From Leucaena leucocephala (Eukaryota > Streptophyta > Magnoliopsida > Fabales > Fabaceae): DNA of 64,000 nucleotides. The position numbers and the translations under genes are program-made. The stretch lies in NCBI GenBank assembly GCA_037074615.1, contig CM073558.1:983501-1047500 (forward strand), given 5' to 3'. Below are positions 10,139 to 21,084 of the stretch, one piece after another. The notes below the pieces were generated by a model, which did no database searches, was not told the origin of the DNA, and was given only the letters and a program-made list of their open reading frames with translations. The first letter of the stretch is position 1; the number at the start of each line of letters is the position of its first letter.

Positions 10139-12512
10139 TCAGATTCTTGGAGCTGCATTGAGAACCACAAAAGTGAAGTCAGCTTAGTAGAGGTAGAGAT
10201 AGTAAAAATGCCTAAAAAATAACTTCCAAAAGAGTCTTAAATTGCCCAGTGGATTAGTTATCATTTTCTATTCACGACTACTGACTAGATAATCAGGAAC
10301 TTGTTTATCAACTACCCAAGTCTCTTGTTTTATTCCAGTTCATTAACTACCAGGAGCTTTTGCTCATCTCATCATCAAACAGGCTTAAAATACAAGATAG
10401 GGCAAGTCAACCAAACAAGCAGACTCAGTTTTTTTAAAAAAGAAAAAAGTATCCTTCTTATAAGTAAAGCTTCTAAATATATATTTACCTCCCCCAATTG
10501 TTGCCTCAGGCAATCGCTCAATTGAATACTTGTGTTTAGTGATGTACATGATTGGTACACCAGGAATCTGCACCAAAACCAAGTTCACACATTAAGGTCC
10601 AATTTCAACAATGGAAGGTAGAATAACAATTCTTCGCTTTACCTTACGGATCCTTCGCTTCAGGTCTCGATCACATGTTGCAACAATGAAGCACCTAAAC
10701 TGCATCCAACAAAATGCTTCGTGATGAATAGGATAAAATGTTTAAGTACTAAGTGGGTACTGATAAGTCATACCATTATTCTTAGCCCCATCCCCATAAA
10801 CCCTTAATGCATGAAATAAATACAGTATACAGATGGTTCTTCACAGCTCAATAATTAAAGATTATTATAGATAATAGAATACATTTAAAATCTCAGCAAA
10901 AACAAAGAAAACTATAATAATCGAGTTTTATCCAGGTGTTTCTGAAAAGAAAATTAAATAGAAATTACAAAATAAATCACACCTCAGTAACTCTCTCAAC
11001 AATGCAATCATCTGCATAGGTCCCTTTGTGAGTACAGGGTAACCTATCAAATCGGGGATCCTTTGCAATTCTGCCACATAGAACAATATTTGACAAATCA
11101 GCTACTCAAATAATGAACTAAAACAAAAGAGTTAGCAGTTTCTATTCACTACGAGCAATGTGATTGCCTATAGGATAAAAATGCTCAACAATTACCCTAT
11201 GAAAAAGGATGGTGGCAAAAAACTGCGATAAGGAAGATATAATTAGAGAAACTCGGTGGATTTATCAGCTATCATTTTGTGGGTTCAAAACTGTTATTTG
11301 GTTCATTGTGGCTTAGCCCTTTTAGTACCAGCATTGGTGTAACTGTTTCAAGGAATTTAGGAACACAGTCACATTCAACTCATGCATTTATCATTATGAA
11401 GTAGACAATAAACTGAAGATATAAACCTTACGTGAGCAAAATGACAATTCAAAATTGCAAAGGACAAAGTGAAATTAAGCCAAAGCATAAGCAAATAACT
11501 CAAAATAGTAAACTATAAACATGCAACAAGCCAGGACATGCACGGGATGCAAATAATAATTTTGATCTTACAATTGCAGCTATGATATGGGAATATACAA
11601 CAATCAAATAATGTATTGTGTATAAGAGAAGAAGATAACATCTACCTGAGAGCCACACGATATTTCTGGCCTAATTTCTCAAGTTCTGCCATCACACAAT
11701 CTGTGATACAAGGAGTACCTGGATGCCAAAATACAAACGAGAAAAAATGTTATTCAGAAATGAAACGATCAATAGTATCTTTTACACCCTAAAAAGGGCT
11801 ATAAAAGCGACTATATCGCTAATAAATGGATTAGAACCCAGAACTCTACCGTCACACAAACTTCACCAAATGAATAAATTAACACGAGACAGATAGCGGC
11901 CTGCTTAAAACTTACATTTTGCATATAAACAGTCCATCATTCCCTTCTCCAAGTCCAACTACAGCAAAAGAAAAAGTTTATGTGAGACACCTCACCATTC
12001 CCTTAGAATCACACGTGGATAATCAAGTTAATATAGCCGCGATAAAAAAATAAATAAAAAGGCGCACTCACTTTGTTCTGAATGGAGAAATTGATAAAGT
12101 TGGTGTCCACCAAAATACGATAAGGAGGTCCCAATTCAGTGTTGTGTGCAAAGAACAGCGCCGAAGGATAATAAGGGCTTCATCAAAAAAATTAAAACAA
12201 AGGTCACAAAAAAAAGTATCATAATTATAAGGTTTTAACATTCAAAGAGTAGTCAGCATGAGTGCTTACACATTTCTGGGCAGCTTTTCCTTGCTAAGGT
12301 CTTTCTTATTAGGGTTCAACACCTCTTCTTTATAGCTGAATTCAACACAACATAAAATTTACGCCCAGGAAAAAATCATAAATACTAAATAACTATGAAA
12401 CTCTAAGGAGTAGGCCCAGAAAAAAAGAATATGTATCTCACTTTTTGATTGCTTTGGAGGTGACGAGCTTCTTCATGACCGCAAACTTGGGGCCTTTTTT
12501 CGCTCTACCCAT
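10139..12512 (-). CDS. FCF1: rRNA-processing protein FCF1 (PIN domain, SSU processome)
   Basis: Nine exons on the minus strand: 12512-12442, 12335-12270, 12177-12072, 11958-11916, 11718-11646, 11070-10983, 10699-10643, 10567-10489 and 10152-10139 (TGA). All are GT-AG, and the 597 nt give exactly 198 aa, the usual FCF1 length. The protein begins MGRAKKGPKFAVMKK and has a PIN domain from about residue 65: RILVDTNFINFS (D70), CVMAELEKLG (E107), KGTYADDCIVERV (D140/D141) and FIVATCDRDLKRR (D159/D161), ending EATIGGAPRI. FCF1 acts in the nucleolus in early cleavages of 18S pre-rRNA as part of the small-subunit processome. Very short exons (14, 43 and 57 nt) hide it from simple ORF searches. Upstream, telo-box and site II motifs fit ribosome-biogenesis regulation. 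Confidence 0.95.
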
Positions 12513-12738
12513 CTCTTTTGTTTGAGAAGCACAAGGAGATACTCAAGAGAAGATTGATGATTCAGACTACGAAAATCGTTGGAACACTGATCCGATGACT
12601 TTCGCAAACTGCTTAAGTATCTGAGCACAGCTTGCCTGATTTTGGAGCCACCGTGGGAGAGCAGCGAAGGGGAAAAGCGATGCGTTGAGGATGGTAACGC
12701 CTATAAAGGTTTGCGGATAACAAAAGGAGGCCTATCAG

Positions 12739-12857
12739 GGCCCAAATCAGCCCAAAATGATTGGGACTCAACAGTAGTAAAGAAAAAGAAATCAGCCCTA
12801 AACCTGATTGGGCCTCAACGATTATTTTTTGGAAAAAAAATAAATCAGAAAACCCTA
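12739..12857 (-). promoter_or_regulatory. Telo-box and site II elements upstream of FCF1
   Basis: Two site II cores (TGGGCC or its complement) lie at 12739-12744 and 12809-12814, and a perfect telo-box AAACCCTA at 12850-12857. They are 227-345 bp upstream of the FCF1 ATG (12512). In plants this pairing is typical of genes for ribosomal proteins and ribosome biogenesis. That it drives FCF1 is inference. Confidence 0.5.
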
Positions 12858-12904
12858 TCATCTCTTCCGAATATGACCGCTCTAAAACAATTATATTTGT
12901 GAAT

Positions 12905-13165
12905 TTAACTGGTAAAAAGATAAAATATAATACTATTTAAAATGTGTTCAATTTTTAAGAAGTACTATTTTGTTGTAGTTATAATCGCAACGTTTGGAGA
13001 AGTATCATAATTCTTAGGTGTTTAGATTTATGTCTAAAGATAAAAGACGGTCTATCCTACCTGACATTAGTATTGCCTAAGAGGAAGGGAGATTTTGCTC
13101 TGCCTTAGATCATGGGTAAACTTAACCCCTTTTTAAAAAAATTTGTAACAAAAAAAATCTCTCCT
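12905..13165 (+). mobile_element. Degenerate SINE, family S2
   Basis: Aligns by eye over its length to the minus-strand reading of 1517-1779: a box-A-like ACTGGTAAAAAGATAA, a decayed box B (TGTGTTCAATTTT), the shared TTTTGTTGTAGTT block, then TGACATTAGTATTGCCTAAG and GGGAGATTTTGCTCTG, ending A-rich near 13160. I could not define a target duplication. Confidence 0.55.
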
Positions 13166-13496
13166 TAAAAAAAATTAAAAACAAAGTAAGAAAGATGAGA
13201 AACATTCTATTTAAATTTTTAAATGACTATATACTCCAATGAACCAAAGGCAGACGAATCATTTACAATAAATAATTGAGCTGATTCGAAAAAACACCAA
13301 CAAACTGATGAAGCAGAGACAGAGTCAAAAGGATAGAAAGAAAGGATGATGGAGAAAGTGAAACTATTAATTAACAAACATCAACAGTAGGATTGCCACG
13401 ACTGTCAAATATCTCTACCTTACCTTGATAGCAGTTCTAAAGAAAGGAAGCAGTTTTAATTACTACCCAGCCTAATTAGAGTCCAACGTAATTAGA

Positions 13497-13700
13497 AAGT
13501 TAACTACATTTAGATATAAAATATATTTTTTATATTTATTAATTTTTTAAATTATTTTTATTAATATTTTATTAACAATAATTAAATAAGAAAGAAAGAG
13601 GAAAATTAAGGAATATGATTATAATATTTTAGAAAAAAAATATTATATCAATTAATTTTCTTACTATAATCAAATTAATTGAATACGTCTTATATTAAAA
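13497..13700 (+). repeat. AT-rich dispersed repeat, family M3 (copy 1)
   Basis: About 200 bp that closely match 29148-29345, beginning with ATATAAAATATATTTTTTAT and ending near a TATAATCAA(A)TTA block. The two copies are 15.6 kb apart in the same orientation. It is probably a MITE or another non-autonomous repeat, and its ends here are approximate. It directly precedes the truncated end of the Gypsy element. Confidence 0.55.
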
Positions 13701-13717
13701 AATTTCTTACCATATTT

Positions 13718-16700
13718 TTTCACAAAGCGTTGATAGTACCCAATAAGCCCTAGGAATCCCTATAGGGATTTCACATTCTTAGGCTTAGGCCATTTCAACA
13801 TGCTGTCCACCTTGGTAGGATCTGCTTGAACTCCTTCATTTGAAATAATATGGGCAAGATATTCAATCCTTGGTTGAGCAAAGCTATACTTTTTTAGGTT
13901 AATCACCAATTAATTTTCTCTCAAGAGAGTTAGTACCGCATGTAAGTGTTCCAAATGAGAATCCAAATCACTGCTATATATAAGTATATCATCAAAAAAA
14001 ATCAGCACAAACTTACGCAAGTGTTTTCGGAATACCTCATTCATCAATGACTGGAAAGTTGAGGGTCCATTGGTCAACCCAAAAAGCATAAGTTTGAGCT
14101 CATAATGTCCCTCATGTGTCCTAAATGCAGTTTTATGCTTATCTCCAGCTTTGATCTTGATTTGGTGATACCCTGATTTGAGGTCTAACTTTGAGAACAC
14201 AATGGCTCCTTTCAACTCGTCCAATAGCTCATCAATGGCTGGGATGGGAAACTTGTATGGGATTATAATCTTATTAAGAGCTCTATAATCCACGTAGAAT
14301 CTCCAACTTCTATCTTTTTTCTTGACTAACAAGACTGGACTCGAGAACAGACTGGTGCTTGGTTAAATGATTTCGCTGTCCAACATATCCTTTACCATGT
14401 TTTCAATCTCATTTTTCTGCAAATGGGGATAACAGTAAGGTCGAACATTTGGTGGTTGCTTTCCAGGTTTAATTGGGATAGCATACTCCCTCACCTGTGA
14501 GGGTGGCAGTCCCGTAAGAGCTTGAAACATTTATGGAAATTTTTCTAACATCTCTTGAATTTTTGGCAGCCTAATAACTTCAATTCTCTTATGTTCGTGA
14601 TTCTCCTCCTCAGCTACCATCCCACTGTATTCAACCAAATAACCCTTTCCCTATTTACGGAATGACCGAACTAGTGACTTGAGGGTCACTTGGGCTTTAG
14701 TTAAGGAAGGGTCCCCTTGCAGACAGATCTGGTTAGGCTTATTGTCAATCTTCATAGTGAGCTGATTCTAATTCATTTTGACCTCACCTAAGGATTTTAA
14801 CCATTCCATTCCCAGCACTGCATCCACTCCATTTAATGGAAAAGGATAGAAAGTTTGATTAATACTCAGCACTTGTACCTGGAAAATAAATGTCTTTACA
14901 TCTTTGCTTGCATCGGAGGGAATAACCGTCTCAAACTGTGACTCTATATTCTGAAATCTCGTCTACAGGTAGCTCAAGGTTCTTTCGTAATTCTTCTGAT
15001 ATAAAGTTGTGAGATGCCCTACTGTCTATCAGTAATACAGTGTCCCTACCTTGTATTTTTCCTCTAATTTTCATGGTGTGATTGTCCCCAAAACCATCCG
15101 TGGAATTTAATGACAGCTCCATGTGGGTGGCAGCAAATAGGTCTTCCGAAATTTCCTCTTCTTCCTCCCTTACTATTTCTTCATTTTCCATGTTCCCTCC
15201 ATCTTTCTTTTCTAAAATCATGACCTGCAGGCTTTTATTTCTGCAAACATGGCTTAGGTTGTACTTGTCGCCACACTTGTAACATAGCCCGAGTTCTCTT
15301 CTTCGGTTCAACTTAGCTTCTGGCAGTCGATGAGCCTTCCACCCCTGTCTGGTCATGGTGTTACTCGACGAGTGGCTTGCTATTTTGATTTATGTTGCCT
15401 TCGTCTCAGCTCTTTTCATCAGGTTTGAATGCCCAGTAGCTACTGAGTTATTTCATATGGGCTCATTGGTTTGGGGAATCCTTATGGGCTGGGTATAAGC
15501 CCAATCCACATTGGGTCCAGATGCATATCGTTGAGTCTTGAAATCTCTCCCTTCCCTTGCCTTTTTAAGCATGCTTTTTCTCTCGTCAACATACAGCGCA
15601 ATTTGGATGAGCTCACGCAAGGACATCACATTGACCAATCAAAGTTATGCCCTAATTTACGGCTTTAGCGCATTTTTAAAAGCTCCCATCAAGCATTCTT
15701 CTGGTACATCCTTGAGGGAGGCAAATAATCTCTCAAATTCCTCAACCAATTCTAGAACTGTCTTTTCTTGTTTCAGTGCCAACATCTCATATTCGTCCCC
15801 CAGCTGCGATGGGTGGAAATGGTATAATAGCTCTTATTTAAATTCTAACTAACTTCGAACTGGTGTTCGAATCTCAACATAGTGGTACCAGTTGAGGGCT
15901 TTGCCTTCCAGGCATACCACCACTGCCTCGAGCTTCTCTGACTCACCCACTGAGTTCAGGATGAAGTAATGCTCAACACGTGAAAACCATCCCAACGGGT
16001 CTTCTCCTTCAAACACTTTAATTCCAGTTTCCTCAACCTCCCCTTTTCTCCGCCTTGATCTTTCGGTGTCTCTGATGTTTCTTCTCTATTTAGGGTTCCA
16101 GTCTCATTAGCCCAAGTATCTTACCTATTCCCCTGTCTTTCCACTAGTTGGGACAAAATCTCTTGCATTTTTAGCATTGTTTCTTTAACCCCATTCATTT
16201 CAGCAATTAGCCTGGTGTTGACTTCCTTCATGCCTTGTCTTAATCCTCCTACTATTTCCTTCAGCTCCTGCACCTCATCTGCTACTCTCCTCTCCATTGC
16301 TGCCTATAGAACTTTAGGATAGTCCTACTCTTATACCAATTGATATAACATGTCCTAGAAACATAAATTTACAACAAGAAACTTGCAAATCGGCATAATA
16401 CTGAACTCATGTTGATATAAATCAACAGGATTACAAAGTAAGATTAAACCCACACTCTTGGTTAACCCCTTAGGATAGAATACAGACTCAAAACAACAAG
16501 ACAGTGTTGTACTCTCTTAGTGCTAAAGTCCCTCTGGTATTCAAGAGATCAGCCTCTCCAAATAAGGTCTTCACCCAAAAAAAAACAATGCCCTTTCCCC
16601 ACGAGATACCTGCTACTATATACTATCAAAAGTGCATAGCACACCTCCCAAAATAAAGTCAAAAGTAAGACAATAAAAAGTAGCAGCTAGACATAAAGTT

Positions 16701-16836
16701 TATAACCACCTAGTCTCACGTTTCTTTCTCAATTTCAGCATCACAAATTGGGTCAACCTCCTGAACCACAAAAGGAATCTTACCCTCTCCATGTTTCTTC
16801 CTTTTGTATATCTTGGCAACAAAAGCAAATGTATCA
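13718..16836 (-). mobile_element. Degenerate Ty3/Gypsy retrotransposon (element A), rearranged
   Basis: Order on the minus strand: end of pol (16836-16716, ...HGEGKIPFVVQEVDP..., stop at 16716-16718); polypurine-like tract; one LTR (16641-16341); PBS-like TTGGTATAAGAG resembling the initiator-tRNA-Met site; gag with many stops (~16300-15370) and a CYKCGDKYNLSHVC zinc knuckle (~15280); protease whose catalytic triplet reads DSRASHNF instead of DSGAS (~15020); RT with VDYRALNK, LDLKSGYHQI and FFDDILIY (14332-13910); then the start of RNase H, where it breaks at ~13718. The RNase H remainder, integrase and a second LTR are missing. Stops, frameshifts and the G-to-R change in the protease mark it as dead. 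Its closest relative here is element B at 60880-64000. Confidence 0.85.
16341..16641 (-). repeat. LTR of element A
   Basis: Begins TGATATAACA and ends ATAGCA on the plus strand (TG...CA), aligning with the LTR at 60880-61157. It is bordered on one side by PBS plus gag and on the other by the polypurine tract plus the end of pol, so it is an LTR shared between two internal regions. Boundaries are inferred from the termini and alignment. Confidence 0.65.
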
Positions 16837-17245
16837 AACACCAAAGGAAGAAGTTGAGGACAAGGAGGGACAATCTGAGCAGGCAATTGAGGTTGATGCT
16901 GAGAACAAAGAAGGTTTGTCTGAGAAAATGGGTGAACAGCGTTTGACATCACCTCTCTTAATAGAAGTGCCCCTTCCCAAGCAAGATGGGGAAATGGATA
17001 CTGATAACAATAACTTAATTGAGGAGAATGAGAAGTTAAGGAAGATGATGTAGAAGTTGCTTGAAGCTGGGAATGAACAGTTAACTGTAATATCTAATTT
17101 GTTAGGGAGGTTGAAAGACTGGGAGAAGAAATTAGCAAAGAAGAGATTAAAGACAGTACATTGCAGGCCAACTACTTCCAAGCCATTTTTGAAGAAATCG
17201 TCAAATAATCAGTTACAAGAGGGTATTGCTGGGGTTGCAATGTAA
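16837..17245 (+). pseudogene. BAG6-like (BAG family chaperone regulator 6) C-terminal remnant
   Basis: One frame runs from the retroelement junction to TAA at 17243-17245, broken by TAG at 17051-17053. It reads ...EDKEGQSEQAIEVDAENKE..., NNNLIEENEKLRKMM, (stop), KLLEAGNEQLTVISNLLGRL, KDWEKKLAKKRLKT and ends GIAGVAM. The acidic region followed by ENEKLR.M..KL.EAG.EQL.VIS.L.GR...LEKKL matches my recollection of the C-terminal coiled coil of plant BAG6 (At2g46240). Intact BAG6 proteins are ~1000 residues with IQ and BAG domains; neither is present, so only the tail survives next to element A. The 3' flank to ~17440 resembles an old 3' UTR. Confidence 0.65.
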
Positions 17246-17803
17246 TCTTAAAAGTGAATGTTTTCTGTAGACGAAAATAACATAGGAGGGAGTGTGTGAA
17301 CTCTTTGTTCAGTTGCAATAGCTAGTGTGTTTTACCAAGTGGCTCGATTCAATTGCTTCTTTTCTATTTGAATTCTTCGATTATTATTTGTTCAGAGATT
17401 CAGGTCTTCTTCATATGACGGCTAAGGATAATCTTCATCCAAGGTGTGACTATATATATAGCCCCCGTGACTGTCCACTACTATTTTAATTAATACTTTT
17501 TTCTGGGTATAAAATTTATTTATTACAAGATTTTTAAATTTACATGATTAAAATAAAAATATATTTAATTATAAAGAGTGAAACTAATATCAAATCAGTA
17601 TATTCCAAATTAATTTTTCAATTAATTCAATAAATTATGCAAATCATAAATTATTTTTATTTTCTTTATATTTTAAATATATTGAGTGAAACAAATTGGA
17701 ATAATTTCAGCTTTTTAGATCTACTTTGGGCCTAAGCCCACTTTATCCTAGTTTAGTCATGCAGGCCCGCAAGGAGATACATAAAATCAAATAGCCTGTA
17801 AAA

Positions 17804-17990
17804 AACCAACGGGGTTGATTCGAGTGGTAAGCGGCTCGGTATCGCTTAAGTGAGGTCTCGAGTTCGAGCATTGGCATATGCAGAAATCCCCATTGGGAGA
17901 CTCACCCACCATAGCCAGGTGCGCGACACGGGTTAGATCCGGATGTAGTCAGGGCAAAGCTCTGATGAACCGAGTAGACAACCAAAAAAA
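17804..17990 (+). mobile_element. tRNA-derived SINE with target-site duplication (family S1)
   Basis: The 187-bp element has pol III promoter elements: box A in GAGTGGTAAGCGGCTCGG (~17829) and box B in AGGTCTCGAGTTCGAGC (~17852). It ends in an A tract after GTAGACAACC. It is flanked by an exact 14-bp duplication AATAGCCTGTAAAA at 17790-17803 and 17991-18004, so the insertion is well preserved and probably fairly young. No second copy of this family was seen. Confidence 0.85.
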
Positions 17991-18009
17991 AATAGCCTGT
18001 AAAAGTGTG

Positions 18010-18200
18010 GCGTTTTGTTGTGTTCTAGTGGTAGCATTTATAAAAATATTATAGCTTATAGATACTGAAATTTATATTTGAGTATAATAGATAACTCATT
18101 ATACCTGATATTAGTATCGCATATAAAAAAAATAAGATTTCACCCTAACCTTAAATCATGAAAGAGTCTAACCACTTTTTAAAAACTTATATACAAAAAA
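18010..18200 (+). mobile_element. Degenerate SINE, family S2 (5' part missing)
   Basis: Shares in order TTTTGTTGTGTTCTAG, a TATTTGAGTATAATAGA block, CTGATATTAGTATCGC and AAATCATGAAAGAG with the other S2 copies. It starts just after the downstream target duplication of the S1 SINE. Heavy A/T drift suggests age. Confidence 0.5.
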
Positions 18201-18735
18201 AAAGCCTACAATTGATAGGTGGGTTTATATAAATGATATATAATCATTTCAAGTATAGGATATATAGTGTATTTAAGCTATATAGAGTATTACTTTATTA
18301 TTATTCTAATTTTAGTACATATGTAGTCTTTTTAACTCTTAAATAGTCAAAAAAATAAAAAAAAATATTCTTAAATTATAGTTGAATTTAACATTTTTTT
18401 TTAAATTTATATAATTTTTTAAAATAATCTAACAAGAGATAAATACATATAATTCACCCTTCTCAAAAATTATTATATAAAATAAAAACAAGAGGAAGAA
18501 GAACTTTCCCAAAATGCCAATACACACTTTTCCCTCGTCTCAAAAATCCGTTGCATACAAAACAAGTTCTTTCTTGCCCCTCACTTCCCTTCTCTCCGCT
18601 CCCCGTCTGTGAGAATCCTACCCGCTAATTCTTCCGACTCCGCTTCTTTGAATTATCTCAGCTCTTGATTTCGCCGGCTATCGGAGAAATATGGCTGTAG
18701 AAGCTTTGCACTGAAAGAAAAAGAAAGAACACACG

Positions 18736-19539
18736 ATGCCGGAGTCGCATCAAGTCCTGGAGGTCAACTTGATCTCCGCACAAGATCTCAAACCGCCTAC
18801 GTCACCTCGGCGAAGTCTGCAAACCTACGCCGTCACCTGGGTCAACCCTCTCACCAAGCTCCGAACCCGTGTCGATCATATCGGTGGCGAGAACCCTACC
18901 TGGAACGACAGGTTCCTCTTCCTCGTCTCGCCGCAATTCCTCGCCAGCGAGACATCCGCAGTCTCCGTGGCCGTCTACTCCGTTGGCCTTCTACGCGATC
19001 ATTTGATCGGCACCGTGCGGTTTCTCGTCAGTAACATTCTCCGCTCCGGTAGTGATAGCGACGGCGACTCCGTCAGGACCCCGTCCTTTTGCGCACTCCA
19101 GATACGCCGTCCCTCGGGGAGTTTCCAGGGCGTCTTGAACATTGGTGCGATGGTGCTAGAAGGTTCCGATTTCCCGGCATTGAATGGAATTTCAGCGATA
19201 GGGTACAGAGACCTCATGGGAAAAAAAGCCCACCACCGCGGGAAACACTATGATGACAAGAAAAAGTCGAAATCGAAGCACGCAGACGAGCTGTCCAGCG
19301 AATCTTGTAAGAATTCTTGCGCCGATTCTATGGAGTTATCGGACGACGCAGAATCATCAACTTCATCATCGTCCTCAGCCTCAACAGCGCTAAAAGATTG
19401 GAACGGAGTGAGAGAATTGGCGGGAAACAAGAGTATGAAGTCACCAGGATTCTTGTGTGGCTTGTTGACGCAAAGAAGGATCCATATGAGTTCGACGAAC
19501 CTGTATATGAGCTCCGAGACCGGAGATGTGGAAATGTAA
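18736..19539 (+). CDS. C2-domain (Ca2+/lipid-binding) protein, intronless
   Basis: A single 267-aa ORF starting MPESHQVLEVNL. Residues ~7-135 form one C2 domain: LEVNLISAQDLKPP, YAVTWVNPLTKLRTRV, GENPTWNDRFLF, VAVYSVGLLRDHLIGTVRFLV and a final strand GSFQGVLNIGAMVLEG. The loops carry few acidic residues, so Ca2+ coordination is doubtful. Residues ~165-225 are a low-complexity Lys/Ser/Asp-rich linker (HHRGKHYDDKKKSKSK, then a Ser run), and a conserved-looking SPGFLCGLLTQRR block lies near the C-terminus. It resembles the plant SRC2-like/CaLB group, thought to act at membranes in stress or defence signalling. GC-rich and free of lesions; a TATA-like box and CT-rich leader precede it. Confidence 0.85.
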   Translation: MPESHQVLEVNLISAQDLKPPTSPRRSLQTYAVTWVNPLTKLRTRVDHIGGENPTWNDRFLFLVSPQFLASETSAVSVAVYSVGLLRDHLIGTVRFLVSNILRSGSDSDGDSVRTPSFCALQIRRPSGSFQGVLNIGAMVLEGSDFPALNGISAIGYRDLMGKKAHHRGKHYDDKKKSKSKHADELSSESCKNSCADSMELSDDAESSTSSSSSASTALKDWNGVRELAGNKSMKSPGFLCGLLTQRRIHMSSTNLYMSSETGDVEM

Positions 19540-20298
19540 AGAAACTTCCAGGCCGTAATTTCATATTTTGATCAACAAGGACTAGAAAGTAGCGCAGATG
19601 GAGGGTGCAGAGAATCAAGCTGATGAATAACAGAGATGATCGTGGTTGGTGAAACCTTCTCTTTCTATGTCCTTAACCAGTTTTGTGCCCTGTTTTCTGG
19701 GTTTAAGCTCCTTCCTGTCATGTAGTGTCAGACTAAGGGGTGAATTTCTTGTTTGGTTGCTGGCTTTTCATTCCAAATTTTAGTGTTTGAGAAAATATAA
19801 AACTTTCGAATTAGGAGAGAGTGGCCGTTAATTAAGTAACCGCATGTAATAACAATGCACATAATGCTCTCTAAACTTTAGAATTAGGAGCGATTGGCCG
19901 TTAATATGATTCCTTTGAAGGTTTTAGAGACAGTCATCATTTTACATCTGGGAATGAGTTCAATTACAAAATTTATAGATGAATTTTGCATTATCTGCTC
20001 AAAAATATTAGATCTACTGCCTTTCTTCTTATGCTTGCTCAAAGATATGTACTATCGGGTTTTGAGCTTCATAATTCCTTGAAAATTTATCCCACCCATG
20101 GGTAATTTGAATACTAACATAATAATTCAACTTAAATTATTTCTTTTTTTATATATAAAAAAATTAGATAAATTTAACATTATTATTCTACTAAAATCAG
20201 AACACAATTTTACAACTTAAAGAGTATTTATAGAAGATTTAAAGAGATAGCCTAACAACTTAAATTATTTCACATGAGTTGAATTTTTTGTTTGTTGT
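19540..20298. other. 3' flank of the C2 gene; no further gene
   Basis: 3' UTR to roughly 19800, then AT-rich spacer with no coding or repeat structure that I recognise. Confidence 0.5.
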
Positions 20299-20312
20299 AC
20301 AATTACGTGAGT

Positions 20313-20588
20313 TTTTTTTTGGTTAAAATTTTTTAAAAAGGGATTGGACTTGTCCACCATCTAAGGTTAGGATAAAATCTCCCTTTCTCTTAGACGATAT
20401 CAATATCGGGCAGGGCAAACCGTCTATTAATCTCAAATATAAATCTAGGTACTTAGGAGTTAGGATAACTACTCAAGTATAATAATTGGAATTATAATAA
20501 AATAATATTTTTAGAGATCGAATATATTTTAAATAGTTATATATCTTATTTTTTTTTTAACTAAATCTACAGATGATATACGATGGAT
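20313..20588 (-). mobile_element. SINE, family S2, with target duplication
   Basis: Minus-strand reading matches 1517-1779: a box-B-like TATATTCGATCTC near 20520, a TAGGTACTTAGGAGTTAGGA block (plus strand, ~20445) and the shared AAAATCTCCCTTTCTCTTAG block at ~20373. Flanks are ACAATTACGTGAGTT (ends 20312) and ACAATTATCTGAGTT (starts 20589), a 15-bp target duplication with two differences. Confidence 0.7.
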
Positions 20589-21084
20589 ACAATTATCTGA
20601 GTTAAAAATTGAAATTAGGGAACTGGTTTTGGGCCTGTATTTATATAGACATGAGAGGAACAAACAATTCGGATGATCAGATCCAAGGTCCATTTGTAAC
20701 AAAAGAAACAATCCAAGGTCCAAACTAAATTGAGGTTGCGGACTGAAATAAACTTTACATAGAATGATATGGGCATAGAACAGACGCAAAGCTTACCTCA
20801 AAGGCTGAAACTTCAATAGGTCTCAAGAAAGTAAAATAAGGTAGTAGAAGGTCTAACTATTATAGCAATATTATATTTATGCCTTCTATATTTAGAGTTG
20901 TTATTTCTCACTAATAGTTTAATATTTAATCCCCTCATGATATAGATTTTTTGATAATAGACTTTAGCTCTCTTTTATACCAAAAAAAAATATAGGCATA
21001 GGACAAAATAAAATAAAATCTTGGGAACTTTGTCTAACTTTGTTGTTAATTTTATATACATATGCACTTCCTCTTATGTTTATA

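Larger units (their letters stand above)
17246..18735. other. Intergenic with two SINEs; C2-gene promoter at the right end
   Basis: AT-rich spacer. Holds the SINE at 17804-17990 and the degenerate SINE at 18010-18200. A TATA-like TTATATAAAATAAA lies at about 18472, and a CT-rich leader at about 18540-18720 precedes the C2-domain ORF. No gene seen. Confidence 0.5.

Noticed and set aside
15082..15852. Plus-strand open frames within element A
   Set aside because: Antisense to gag and protease; no independent coding evidence.
19317..19571. Second frame overlapping the C2 gene 3' end
   Set aside because: Out-of-frame shadow; the main frame gives the family-like SPGFLCGLLTQRR terminus.
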